Assembly: GCA_031264295.1 (NCBI GenBank) | Contig: JAISED010000005.1 | Span: forward strand, 1-45,868 | Origin: Eubacteriales Family XIII. Incertae Sedis bacterium | GTDB lineage: Bacteria > Bacillota > Clostridia > Peptostreptococcales > Anaerovoracaceae | Length of the DNA: 45,868 nucleotides | Direction: 5' to 3' | Shown here: in pieces, positions 1 to 7,900 of the stretch | How the letters are laid out: every line of letters begins with the position of its first letter | Numbering within the stretch: position 1 is the first letter of the stretch | The notes under the pieces: model-generated | What the model was told of the DNA's origin: nothing | Seen by the model: only the letters and a program-made list of their open reading frames with translations | Database searches by the model: none | Program-made: the position numbers and the translations under genes

Positions 1-88
1 TGGCGTTCGCCGAAGCGTTCGCGACCGCAAGCCGCTCAGGAGCGTCGTATTGATCGGCAATGGCGTTAAATCGTTCAGTGTTGCCCAT
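1..88 (-). CDS. Class I SAM-dependent methyltransferase, N-terminal end only
   Basis: The first 29 codons of a gene running off the left edge. The ATG is at 86-88 and is preceded on the minus strand by a GGGGGA ribosome-binding site about six bases upstream. The start reads MGNTERFNAIADQYDAPER, the usual opening of small class I methyltransferases (F..xADxYDxPER), just before motif I. The SAM-binding motifs lie outside the window, so substrate and completeness cannot be judged. It follows the broken reductase on the same strand, but 43 bases separate them. Confidence 0.6.
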   Translation of the reverse strand, partial: MGNTERFNAIADQYDAPERLAVANASANA

Positions 89-131
89 ATTCGTCCCCCG
101 TTGGCGGTATGGATTGCTCATCCGGCTTAGT

Positions 132-650
132 TTAATCAAAGGGAAATGGCGCTAATTCCCGGCCAATCACTTTTAAGATTTCGATGATGCCGATATGCTG
201 GGGGCAGACCCGCTCACACTCCCCGCAAGCGATGCAGTCTGACGCCCTTCCCCGCCTGAACACTTCAACCGAATATTGGAGTTGCGCCGCAGACAAATCA
301 TCATACACCAACTTGCGGTTGTACGCGCCGAAAACCTTGGGAATAGGGATGCGTTGTAAGGAAGTCCAAAACATATCGCGGGCTTCTTCGGCTGTTTTGA
401 CCACAAAAACAGGGCATTTCGTCGCGATCTGAAAAGATTCGCGGGGATAGCGGTCTACGATAGCCGTTTTCATCGCTTCTTCCGATTTTCCGTCCATATA
501 CGCCCAGGACGAGTCAAAATAGCTGAAACCACTGTTCATGAAAACGTCAACCATTTCTTTTACCTGCTCAATGTCCGCTTCATTTCCGAGCATCGGAAGC
601 CGCATAAATCCAAATCCAAGTTTTTTTATGTTTTCGCCCAAATACGTCAT
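132..650 (-). pseudogene. Aldo/keto reductase with 4Fe-4S tail, middle deleted
   Basis: The frame from the ATG at 648-650 encodes 172 residues, against about 370 for this family. The N-terminal part (LGFGFMRLPML, FDSSWAYMDGKSEEAMK) is the start of an aldo/keto reductase TIM barrel. The C-terminal part carries a ferredoxin-like CxxCxxCxxxCP cluster (CIACGECERVCP). The two are joined directly after FWTSLQR, so about half the barrel, including the catalytic His/Lys region, is absent although the frame stays open. This is an in-frame internal deletion rather than a short paralogue. An upstream in-frame ATG at 746 is not used in my call, because the sequence before 650 is unlike the family. Enzyme activity is unlikely. 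Confidence 0.7.
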
Positions 651-733
651 ACTCAATACCTCTGATTCAGCAATGCCACTTGCACTGCGCCGGGTTCGGC
701 TCGTTCTCCACCGCGACGCCCCGAAGCGCGGCG

Positions 734-850
734 TGTATGCTGCCACGTCCCCGGCGTCAGTTTCGTCCTAGCTTTTTCGGATTTGCTTGTAAGGGATGCA
801 ATCGGACGCAGGGTTTCGCGAATATCTTCGAGTGTGAAATTCTCTGTCAT
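734..850 (-). pseudogene. Fragment of a small mobile-element-type hypothetical protein
   Basis: From an ATG at 848-850 the frame reads MTENFTLEDIRETLRPIASL and on to KLTPGTWQHT. This pattern (a short helical protein with PGT/S-x-QHT before a second helix) recalls small uncharacterised proteins carried on Firmicutes integrative elements. After QHT the sequence changes abruptly to an arginine-rich stretch unlike any protein, so the second helix is missing. The recognition is from memory of the pattern only; no function is known to me. Confidence 0.35.
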
Positions 851-851
851 C

Positions 852-941
852 TCATATTCCGGTTTCGCCGATGCCGCTGCTGCCGGACGTGGCGAAGGGG
901 ACGATGGTCTTTCCCGCGAAGTCGTAGCTTTCGAGGAAATG
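852..941 (-). pseudogene. Flavodoxin C-terminal fragment
   Basis: In the frame ending at the TGA at 852-854 the translation is [20 protein letters not shown] followed by SSGIGETGI. FLESYDFxGKTIVPFxTSGxSGIG is the standard central/C-terminal strand and FMN-pocket loop of Clostridia flavodoxins. Only about 30 codons remain and there is no start. The reading frame differs from the HsdR remnant it abuts, so this is a junction between two unrelated genes and not a fusion protein. Confidence 0.55.
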
Positions 942-1513
942 GCGATCTGCGGCATCTTACTCTTATCGGAAAAGTCATCAATCGGGCTTTGGGCGTAGTT
1001 GTCAATCACCCGTGCATAGTGACCGGGATAATCGGGGAACTCCTTATTCCACACCTCCAGGATTTTTTCGGCGTGGTTATGGTTCTTTGCAAAAATGATG
1101 GTCTTACCGATCTTCTCGCCATATTCCACCTGCTGGCCGTTCTGCATTAAAGTGTGCAGCGCTTTGCGGCGATTGCGATCGTCAAAGGCATCACACACCG
1201 CCTGTATCGCTTCCTTCTGGTAATAGCGGTTCGATATATCATCATTGACCTTAACAGCCCCCAGCGGCGTGCGGTCGTGCATGATATTGAACAGCTTTTC
1301 CAAATCCCGCTTGGAGTAAATGCCCGATACCTGCCGCTCCGGGTAATACTTGTCGCTCCAGATGCGGGTTTCGTAGCAATAGGCGACAAAATCAAGGAAG
1401 CTGTGCAAATTTTGCAGCGCCAGCGCCGTGCGGCAGGCCGTGGCACAGAGCGCGGGCGAAATAGGCAGCACGCGCTCAGCCGAGACAGCACTCCATCTTT
1501 TAAGAGATTGCAT
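942..1513 (-). pseudogene. hsdR: Type I restriction endonuclease HsdR remnant, segments missing
   Basis: The frame opening at 1513 carries three separated HsdR blocks. They are the region before the motor (ETRIWSDKYYPERQVSGIYS, KRDLEKLFNIM), the Q-tip region (YYQKEAIQAVCDAF...RRKAL), and the motif IV region (EKIGKTIIFAKNHNHAEKIL...IDNYAQSPIDDF...PQIAIS). Between RRKAL and EKIGK, near position 1155, the Walker A and DEAD-box segments that should span a few hundred residues are absent. The frame then runs into flavodoxin sequence at about 941. The nuclease domain and the first 40 residues also do not match. The frame stays open to 653 only by chance. Non-functional; no hsdM or hsdS is visible nearby. 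Confidence 0.7.
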
Positions 1514-1582
1514 TTAAGATATCAAGTTTTAATTCTTCGTCGGTATCATATGTACTGTCTAATATTGAAGTCAGTATTCGCC

Positions 1583-2443
1583 TCAATAGTTCTTTTTCAA
1601 TCCTTCCGGCAGCAACATGGTAGCTAATGTTTTCCAATGTGGTAGATCTTCAAAGACCTTAAATAATTCTTGCGTTTCCCAGCTCGTTAGTTTGCGACTT
1701 AATTCTATTGATTTTGCCTTTATTGTCACAGCAAGACCGCGTTCGTAGGAAGCCACCAAATCTAAAATCTCTGAGTAAAGGGTGTCTCGCACTTTGTCAT
1801 TTTTATGCAATTTCAAAACTTCTCGATATTCGCGGGCTTTTTCTTTGAAGATGCTCTGATAAATCATATCAGTAAAAATAGCATACTTGAAATTCCCCAT
1901 ATCAACATAATCACGTAACGCATCTGTAAATTCCCTGCGATAGTTTTCTTCTTGCAAATATGCGCCAATGAAGTCTTTATCTCTTTGGTTTATATATTTA
2001 GTCGCACCGCCAGTTTTTTGATTGATTAGGTCTATAACAATATCCAGCATAGCTTTGCGTAATACACGCGCATTTTCACTTTCCACCAAAAGCATGGCTA
2101 TGTTAAGGAAAGCGCGAAAGTCGAATACGCCTAAAACTGTTATTTTGGTACCGACATTCATGTCGGCACCAAGGTGAGCGCTGTATATTTCTAAAAAGTC
2201 CTTTAACCGTTTCCCACGCAAAACTTCATAGCCGTTATCTCTGAGCTCATCTGAAAACGCACTAATATATCTTTCTATTGTCCTGACGTCAACATCAAAA
2301 AACATTGCCAGCATTTCTTTTGTGAAGAGCAATTTTTCTTCAAAGAAAATGCAGTCAATTTTTAAGCTTTTCTGAAGCTCCGCAACAGCCGTTTCGTTAT
2401 TAAGAATATTTTGACGATCTGTAGCGAATACAAAAACATCAAA
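1583..2443 (-). pseudogene. RhuM/KilA-type DNA-binding protein, 5' end lost
   Basis: From a TTG at 2330-2332 a 249-residue product can be read. It has a helix-turn-helix-like start (FTKEMLAMFFDVDVRTIERY), a central FDFRAFLNIAMLLVESENAR block, and a helical C-terminus. This arrangement resembles RhuM-like or Fic-associated DNA-binding proteins. The same frame stays protein-like further upstream (FVFATDRQNILNNETAVAEL, KSLKIDCIFFEEK) until a TGA at 2444-2446, with no ATG/GTG/TTG start in that stretch. The true N-terminus is therefore missing, and the TTG is only a fallback start without a clear ribosome-binding site. Family assignment is tentative. It sits in the decayed left region, which favours a pseudogene. 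Confidence 0.45.
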
Positions 2444-2446
2444 TCA

Positions 2447-2745
2447 TACTCATTACTAGCTTACTCGCTAATATACATAGCATTATCCGTCACCCACAGA
2501 GAGGCCCTTCTACATAGTGTACATTTCCGCTCTGAAACCCTACCCGCCCAACAACCAACGTATCAGCAGTACAACGAGAACTATCCGTGTACCATGAAAT
2601 TCCATTACCACCATAGGCGGGAATCCCATGACCCAGCCTTTTCTCATCAGGTAGTGTCTTTCCATTTGACAGTCAACGGCGGGAGGAGAATTTCAAGCGA
2701 CATGTACTGTTTCACTTGAAGATTTCTTATGCCCGTAGTCTTATT
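2447..2745. other. Non-coding stretch in the decayed left region
   Basis: No frame on either strand gives a recognisable protein here, and the open frames lack ribosome-binding sites. It lies between the truncated DNA-binding protein and the DUF1697 stub and is probably worn-down accessory DNA. I see no tRNA, terminator or repeat in it. Confidence 0.4.
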
Positions 2746-2904
2746 TTATAGAAGTCCTGTTGTTCCATTTTGGTGCAATCGAAATAAGTGCAAGCACACA
2801 TACTTTGGAAAAGCGATGCTCTGCTTGATATGAAGCACCTGCGTAAAATTATTGCACAGGTATACATCATTTACGCCCCGCAGGAGCGATATATATTTCG
2901 TCAT
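2746..2904 (-). pseudogene. DUF1697 N-terminal stub joined to unrelated sequence
   Basis: An ATG at 2902-2904, well placed after a CAGGAGGCATAATGC ribosome-binding site, opens a 52-codon frame. The first 12 residues, MTKYISLLRGVN, are the hallmark start of DUF1697 proteins (M.KYIxLLRGINVGG). The next residues (DVYLCNNFTQVLHIK) do not continue the family, which would need NVGGKNxxxM. The gene has evidently been cut right after its first strand. Immediately upstream, ending two codons before the ATG, is an open tail YGLDIFSEFDRDNLGAQEA of a gene I do not recognise; it begins straight after the dnaJ stop. Confidence 0.5.
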
Positions 2905-2975
2905 GCATTATGCCTCCTGTGCGCCGAGATTATCCCGGTCAAACTCGGAGAAGATGTCCAGCCCATACTTATAAC

Positions 2976-4133
2976 CTAAATTCCCGAACTAAACAAGTCT
3001 TTCATGGTATCTGAGAACTTCTTGCGCTTCGAATAGGCCTCGCCGCCGCCTTCTTTCCTGTTTAACTCGTCGAGTTTCTTCAGCAGCTTTTTCTCCTCTC
3101 CGCCGAGCTTTGTGGGTACTTCGAGCACGACCTTTACAAAAAGATCTCCGCTTCTGTTGCTTCTTAGAGATTTTACACCCTTACCCTTCAAGCGGAATAC
3201 CGTATCAGGCTGTGTGCCCGGAGGCACCTTATACGCGACCTTTTCGGTCAGTGTCGGAACCGTTATCGTGTCGCCCAAGGCGGCCTGGGTATAGGTTATC
3301 GGAATCTCCAATATGAGATCCGAACCCTTCCTGACAAACAGGCTGTGCGCCGCCACGGAGATCACCACGTACAGATCGCCGTTGGGTCCTCCGCCGCTGC
3401 CGGGTTCGCCTTGACCCTTGAGACTTATCACCGAGTCATTGTCGACGCCCGCCGGTATATCCACGGATATAGTCACTTCCTTGCGAATCTTCCCGCTGCC
3501 GCTGCACTTACCGCATGGCTTCTCTACGATCTCCCCATTGCCGCCGCACCTTTGGCAGGGACTTACATTCGTGAACTGTCCGAAAGGCGTGCGCTGGTTA
3601 GTTCTTATCTCTCCCGTTCCTCCGCAATCCGGACATCTGACCTTGGCCGTCCCTTTTTCCGCGCCGCTTCCGCCGCATTCATCGCAGGCGACGTATTTTA
3701 TAAGCCTAATCTGCTTTTTAGCCCCGAAAGCCGCGTCTTCAAAGCTTATGCGCAGGTTCTTCTGTATATCCTGACCTTTACGCGGCCCGCCCTTTCTGCG
3801 CTGATTTCCGCCGCCGAACATACCGCCAAACAGATCGCCGAAGATATCTTCAAATCCGCCTCCGCCAAAACCGCTGAATCCGCCTCCGCCAAAACCCGCG
3901 TTGGGATCCACTCCGGCATGTCCGAACTTATCATAGCGTTCCTTTTTCTGAGGGTCGGAAAGAATCCCGTAGGCTTCATTTATTTCCTTGAATTTTTCCT
4001 CTGCATTCTTGTCGCCCGGATTCTTGTCCGGATGATACTGCATGGCCATCTTCCGGAACGCCTTCTTTATGTCTGTCTCAGCGGCGTTCTTATTCAAGCC
4101 CAGTATCTCGTAATAATCCCTCTTTTCAGCCAT
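2976..4133 (-). CDS. dnaJ: Chaperone DnaJ (Hsp40)
   Basis: 385 residues, full length. The J domain carries HPD at residues 34-36 (QYHPDKNPGD). A Gly/Phe-rich linker follows at about 78-116. Four CxxCxGxG zinc-binding repeats (CDECGGSG, CPDCGGTG, CQRCGGNG, CGKCSGSG) and the substrate-binding C-terminal domains complete the protein. It stimulates DnaK ATPase and delivers unfolded clients in the cytoplasm. The ATG lies five bases after the dnaK stop with only a weak ribosome-binding site, which suggests translational coupling. It is last in the hrcA-grpE-dnaK-dnaJ operon; accessory debris begins right after its stop. Confidence 0.97.
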   Translation of the reverse strand: MAEKRDYYEILGLNKNAAETDIKKAFRKMAMQYHPDKNPGDKNAEEKFKEINEAYGILSDPQKKERYDKFGHAGVDPNAGFGGGGFSGFGGGGFEDIFGDLFGGMFGGGNQRRKGGPRKGQDIQKNLRISFEDAAFGAKKQIRLIKYVACDECGGSGAEKGTAKVRCPDCGGTGEIRTNQRTPFGQFTNVSPCQRCGGNGEIVEKPCGKCSGSGKIRKEVTISVDIPAGVDNDSVISLKGQGEPGSGGGPNGDLYVVISVAAHSLFVRKGSDLILEIPITYTQAALGDTITVPTLTEKVAYKVPPGTQPDTVFRLKGKGVKSLRSNRSGDLFVKVVLEVPTKLGGEEKKLLKKLDELNRKEGGGEAYSKRKKFSDTMKDLFSSGI

Positions 4134-4138
4134 ATCAT

Positions 4139-6022
4139 TTACTCATTTTTTCCGTCGCCGGATTCATTTCCTTCATCCACGACTTCATAATCCGCATCTA
4201 CGACATTGCCGGCCGCCGCTCCCGCGCCCGAATCGCCGCCTCCTGCGTCAGAAGCGAAATCCTGACCGCCCGACGCCGCGGCATTCTGTGCAGCCTCATA
4301 CAATTTAGCGGAAATCGTGTGATATTCATTGGTAAGCGCTTCTAATTTTTGCTTTATTTCATCCGTGCTCCCGCTCTCTATCGCCTTGACGAGTTCATCC
4401 TTCGCGCCGCTTATTCTCGCCTTCTCGTCTTCTGTGAGCTTGTCCCCTAATTCCTTGAGCGACTTCTCAGTATCATAGACCATAGCCTCCGCACGGTTCC
4501 TGATATCGATCTCTTCCTTCTTCTTCTTATCCTCTTCGGCATACTGTTCGGCTTCTTTTATCTTTGACTTGATCTCATCATCCGAAAGCTTTGTCGAAGA
4601 CGTTATGGTAATGCGCTGTTCCTTGCCCGTTCCCTTGTCCTTTGCACTGACATTCACGATACCATTAGCGTCAATATCAAATGTGACCTCGATCTGCGGC
4701 ACGCCGCGCGGTGCGGGCGGTATACCTGTGAGCTGGAATTGACCGAGGCTTATATTACCGGCTGCCATTTCCCTTTCGCCCTGCATTACGTGAATGTCAA
4801 CAGCGGTCTGGTTATCCGCCGCAGTGGAGAATATCTGGCTCTTCTTCGTTGGTATCGTCGTATTTCTCTCTATGAGCTTTGTGGCCACGCCGCCCAAAGT
4901 CTCAATAGAAAGCGACAGAGGCGTTACGTCAAGCAAGAGCACATCATGAACCTCGCCTGTCAAAACGCCCGCCTGAATCGCGGCGCCTACGGCCACACAT
5001 TCATCCGGGTTAATCCCCTTAAATGGTTCTTTGTTTGTTACTTTTTTAACAGCCGCCTGCACTGCGGGTATCCTCGTTGAACCGCCCACAAGAATGACCT
5101 TATCGATATCATTATGCGTTATACCGGCATCGGAAAGCGCTTTTCTCATAGGTTCTACTGTTTTCTCGACAAGATCGCCCGTCAACTGATCGAACTTCGC
5201 CCGCGTTACATCCATATTCAGGTGAAGCGGACCGTCCTGATTCACTGTTATGAAGGGCAGATTGATGTTGGTCGTCTGCGAACTGGAAAGCTCCTTCTTC
5301 GCCTTCTCAGCTGCCTCCTTGAGTCTTTGGAGCGCCATCTTGTCCTTTCTGAGATCCACCCCATTCTCACGGGCGAAGTTGTCCGCTATGAAATTCATCA
5401 GACAATCGTCAAAGTCGTCGCCGCCGAGCTTGTTATTGCCGTTTGTGGCAAGCACCTCGAACACGCCGTCACCCAGTTCCAGAACGGACACGTCGAATGT
5501 TCCGCCGCCCAGATCGTAAACCAGTATCTTGTGGTGCTCCGTATCCTTATCAAGCCCATATGCCAGCGACGCCGCGGTAGGCTCGTTAATTATCCTCTTC
5601 ACATCCAAGCCGGCGATCTTTCCGGCATCCTTTGTGGCCTGCTTCTGGCTGTCTGTGAAATAAGCCGGAACCGTAATGACCGCCTCCGTAACCTTCTCTC
5701 CGAGGTAAGCCTCTGCGTCCGCCTTCAGCTTACCGAGCACCATCGCCGAAATATCCTGCGGCGTATATGCTTTTCCATCAATCTCAACCTTGTAGTTTGT
5801 GCCCATCTGCCTTTTAATAGATGAGATGGTTCTGTCCGGGTTTGTGATAGCCTGCCGCTTTGCGGTCTCTCCCACAAGCCTCTCGCCGTTTTTCGCAAAT
5901 CCCACTACTGAAGGCGTGGTACGGTTGCCCTCCGCGTTTGGAATTACAACCGGCTCCCCTCCCTCAAGTACAGATACGCATGAATTTGTAGTTCCTAAGT
6001 CTATCCCTATTACCTTTCCCAT
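4139..6022 (-). CDS. dnaK: Chaperone DnaK (Hsp70)
   Basis: 627 residues. The start [16 protein letters not shown] is the canonical Hsp70 phosphate-1 motif; the ATG at 6020-6022 follows AAAGGAGAATTAAAA, which rules out an in-frame ATG ten codons upstream. Nucleotide-binding domain signatures ([23 protein letters not shown]) and the substrate-binding domain ([17 protein letters not shown]) are intact, followed by the helical lid. The tail ends [10 protein letters not shown] plus a short acidic extension instead of stopping at the usual EEVD-like end. Cytoplasmic ATP-driven foldase working with DnaJ and GrpE. Expression should be controlled by HrcA at the operon promoter. Confidence 0.98.
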   Translation of the reverse strand: MGKVIGIDLGTTNSCVSVLEGGEPVVIPNAEGNRTTPSVVGFAKNGERLVGETAKRQAITNPDRTISSIKRQMGTNYKVEIDGKAYTPQDISAMVLGKLKADAEAYLGEKVTEAVITVPAYFTDSQKQATKDAGKIAGLDVKRIINEPTAASLAYGLDKDTEHHKILVYDLGGGTFDVSVLELGDGVFEVLATNGNNKLGGDDFDDCLMNFIADNFARENGVDLRKDKMALQRLKEAAEKAKKELSSSQTTNINLPFITVNQDGPLHLNMDVTRAKFDQLTGDLVEKTVEPMRKALSDAGITHNDIDKVILVGGSTRIPAVQAAVKKVTNKEPFKGINPDECVAVGAAIQAGVLTGEVHDVLLLDVTPLSLSIETLGGVATKLIERNTTIPTKKSQIFSTAADNQTAVDIHVMQGEREMAAGNISLGQFQLTGIPPAPRGVPQIEVTFDIDANGIVNVSAKDKGTGKEQRITITSSTKLSDDEIKSKIKEAEQYAEEDKKKKEEIDIRNRAEAMVYDTEKSLKELGDKLTEDEKARISGAKDELVKAIESGSTDEIKQKLEALTNEYHTISAKLYEAAQNAAASGGQDFASDAGGGDSGAGAAAGNVVDADYEVVDEGNESGDGKNE

Positions 6023-6042
6023 TTTTAATTCTCCTTTCACGG

Positions 6043-6107
6043 TTGTTTTCATTTTATTATTGCGCTACTTTTCATGATTGTTTTCATTTTATTATTGCGC
6101 TACTTTT
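6043..6107. repeat. 30-bp direct repeat duplicating the grpE 3' end
   Basis: Positions 6043-6072 and 6078-6107 carry the same 30 bases, 35 bases apart. The right-hand copy contains the last codons and stop of grpE (KVAQ and TAA); the left-hand copy lies in the grpE-dnaK gap. It looks like a local tandem duplication that left a second, untranslated gene end. Confidence 0.85.
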
Positions 6108-6679
6108 ACCATAGCCGGTCGTATGACTCTATCCTTAAGCCGGTATCCCTTCTTTAACACATCCGACACCTTCCCGCTCTCGTACTCTCCCGTATCTTCC
6201 ATCATAACCGCGTGATGCACCGCTGGGTCAAACTCCTCTCCCAGGCAGTTTATCTCTTCGAGACCGTTCTTTACAAGTAAGTCCGCCAGTTGTTTGAATA
6301 TCAGCTCCATGCCCTTAGCGAAACTCTCATCCGCCGCCTTCGCTCCGGTATCAATCGCTCTTTCGAAATTATCTGCCACATCCAGAAGGCTTGTCATGAT
6401 CTTCTCGTTAGCGTAGGCATATATTTCACTCTTTTCCTTCTCCACTCTGCGCTTATAGTTCTGAAAATCCGCGGCGAGACGCATATACCTTGTATTGAGT
6501 TCCTCCTCCGCGGCCGTGTTTTTCTCCTCCGCGGCCGTGTTTTTCTCATCTGCGGCCGCCGGTTCTCTTTCCTGCGTCACAGTATCGTCCGGTTCACACC
6601 CATCCTTGCGGTCAGCGCCCGCGTTTGCGGCATCCACGGCCTCTTCTTCCTTTATACCATCCCTGTCATCGGTGTTCAT
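6092..6679 (-). CDS. grpE: Nucleotide exchange factor GrpE
   Basis: 195 residues. The acidic, low-complexity N-terminus contains a short tandem repeat (EEKNTAAEEKNTAAEE). The dimerisation coiled coil and GrpE core follow (RYMRLAADFQNYKRRVEKEK, DNFERAID), with the C-terminal beta domain motif EEFDPAVHHAVM and the closing VIRPAMVKVAQ. It releases ADP from DnaK. The ATG at 6677-6679 follows GGGAGGGAAGAAGAAAA. It lies 22 bases after hrcA and before dnaK in the heat-shock operon. The 3' end is duplicated downstream. Confidence 0.96.
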   Translation of the reverse strand: MNTDDRDGIKEEEAVDAANAGADRKDGCEPDDTVTQEREPAAADEKNTAAEEKNTAAEEELNTRYMRLAADFQNYKRRVEKEKSEIYAYANEKIMTSLLDVADNFERAIDTGAKAADESFAKGMELIFKQLADLLVKNGLEEINCLGEEFDPAVHHAVMMEDTGEYESGKVSDVLKKGYRLKDRVIRPAMVKVAQ

Positions 6680-6701
6680 TTTTTCTTCTTCCCTCCCTAT
6701 C

Positions 6702-7727
6702 CTATGTAAACTTAAACGCCTTGCTGAGATTATCAGTCATATACTCTATAACCGACGTCACCTTATCGTAATTCATCCTTGTGGGACCTATCACGCCGAG
6801 CTTGCCGACCTGTTTCCCGTTAATATGGTATGTCGCGGTTATCAAACTGCAATCACTCATCATGTCGTATTTGTTCTCATTGCCTATAGTGATTATTACG
6901 CCGTCTTCCCTGTTCACAAGCACATCGGTGAAGCTTTTTTTCTTGTTGAGCATTTCTATGAACATCTTTGCGCGCTCAATATTGCAGTACTCGGGTATGG
7001 AAAAAATATTCGTCAGCCCGTCAAGATACAGCCTTATGTCAAGCATACTCTCTAAAGACCTCATGAAGGTCGGCATTATATCGTCCGCAAGCCGGCTCAT
7101 CGCCTCCACATCGGTTTCGAAATTACGCACTATGTCCATCGTCAGTATGTCTGAAATCGTTTTCCCCCTGTAGTTGTAGGTCAGCGACTTTGAAAGCAGA
7201 CCCAGACTTTCCTCCGTACAGGGCGTTTTAAGCTTCACAACAGTGTTTTTAATCTCGCCGCTTTCGGCGGCTATCATGATCACGACAGTCTCTTGATCCG
7301 CCGGAAGCACGTTTATGTAGTTGACCCTGCTGTCATTCTGCTTAGGCGTTATCGCAAAGGCCGTCAGGTTCGTTATCTCCGACAGGAGATTAGCCGCGTG
7401 TTCGATAGTCTTGTCCAATTCGGAAATATCCGCAGCCAACTGCTCCGTTATAACCTGCCGCTCCCCTTCCGGAAGTTCAACCCTCTCCATGAGGGTGTCG
7501 ACATAAAGCCTGTACGCCATATCCGAAGGTACGCGGCCGGCAGACGTATGCGGATGCGTAAGATATCCCAGTTCCTCCAGATCCGACATTTCATTGCGTA
7601 TCGTCGCAGGGCTTATGCCCATTCCGTATCTCTTTGATAATGTTCTCGATCCAACCGGCTCAGCGGATGTAATAAAATCCGATACAATAGCCTGTAAAAT
7701 TCTCAATTTTCTTTCTGTCAATTCCAT
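6702..7727 (-). CDS. hrcA: Heat-inducible transcription repressor HrcA
   Basis: 341 residues from the ATG at 7725-7727 (MELTERKLRILQAIV), the normal family start; a longer in-frame opening would run through the CIRCE operator and is rejected. It has an N-terminal winged helix (VGSRTLSKRYGMGISPATIR, NEMSDLEELGYL, HTSAGRVPSD), a GAF-like central domain, and a C-terminal block with GDITIGNENKYDMM-like spacing (VIITIGNENKYD, LGVIGPTRMNYDKV). It binds CIRCE to repress the operon and is kept active by chaperonin. First gene of hrcA-grpE-dnaK-dnaJ and autoregulated by the operator 33 bases upstream. Confidence 0.96.
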   Translation of the reverse strand: MELTERKLRILQAIVSDFITSAEPVGSRTLSKRYGMGISPATIRNEMSDLEELGYLTHPHTSAGRVPSDMAYRLYVDTLMERVELPEGERQVITEQLAADISELDKTIEHAANLLSEITNLTAFAITPKQNDSRVNYINVLPADQETVVIMIAAESGEIKNTVVKLKTPCTEESLGLLSKSLTYNYRGKTISDILTMDIVRNFETDVEAMSRLADDIMPTFMRSLESMLDIRLYLDGLTNIFSIPEYCNIERAKMFIEMLNKKKSFTDVLVNREDGVIITIGNENKYDMMSDCSLITATYHINGKQVGKLGVIGPTRMNYDKVTSVIEYMTDNLSKAFKFT

Positions 7728-7759
7728 GTTATCAACCGCCGTTTGTTTATTGCTGTTTG

Positions 7760-7786
7760 TTAGCACTCTTATCAGGTGAGTGCTAA
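7760..7786 (-). promoter_or_regulatory. CIRCE operator (HrcA binding site)
   Basis: Perfect 9-9-9 inverted repeat: TTAGCACTC at 7760-7768, nine-base spacer, GAGTGCTAA at 7778-7786. This is the exact consensus CIRCE element and lies between the promoter and the hrcA start. Confidence 0.97.
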
Positions 7787-7797
7787 GTCCTATGTTT

Positions 7798-7826
7798 AAT
7801 TTAACACTGTCTGAGGATATTGTCAA
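7798..7826 (-). promoter_or_regulatory. Vegetative promoter of the hrcA operon
   Basis: On the minus strand, TTGACA (7821-7826) is separated by 17 bases from TAAATT (7798-7803). The expected start point falls at the edge of the CIRCE element, so HrcA bound there would block transcription. Confidence 0.85.
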
Positions 7827-7900
7827 CAGTGTTTTTGAAAATTATATAATTTTAGTGAAAATTTCGTCGTATATATTAGGTGTAAGACCGGCTTCGTCCT

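Noticed and set aside
653..1513. A single 286-residue protein
   Set aside because: It is a chance open frame across HsdR pieces, a frame-mismatched flavodoxin tail and a mobile-element fragment, so it is not one gene.
3345..4190. Long plus-strand frame inside dnaJ
   Set aside because: It is an antisense shadow of the DnaJ coding region with no ribosome-binding site and no recognisable protein.
5114..5824. Long plus-strand frame inside dnaK
   Set aside because: Antisense shadow of DnaK; GC-rich codon structure opens several false frames there.
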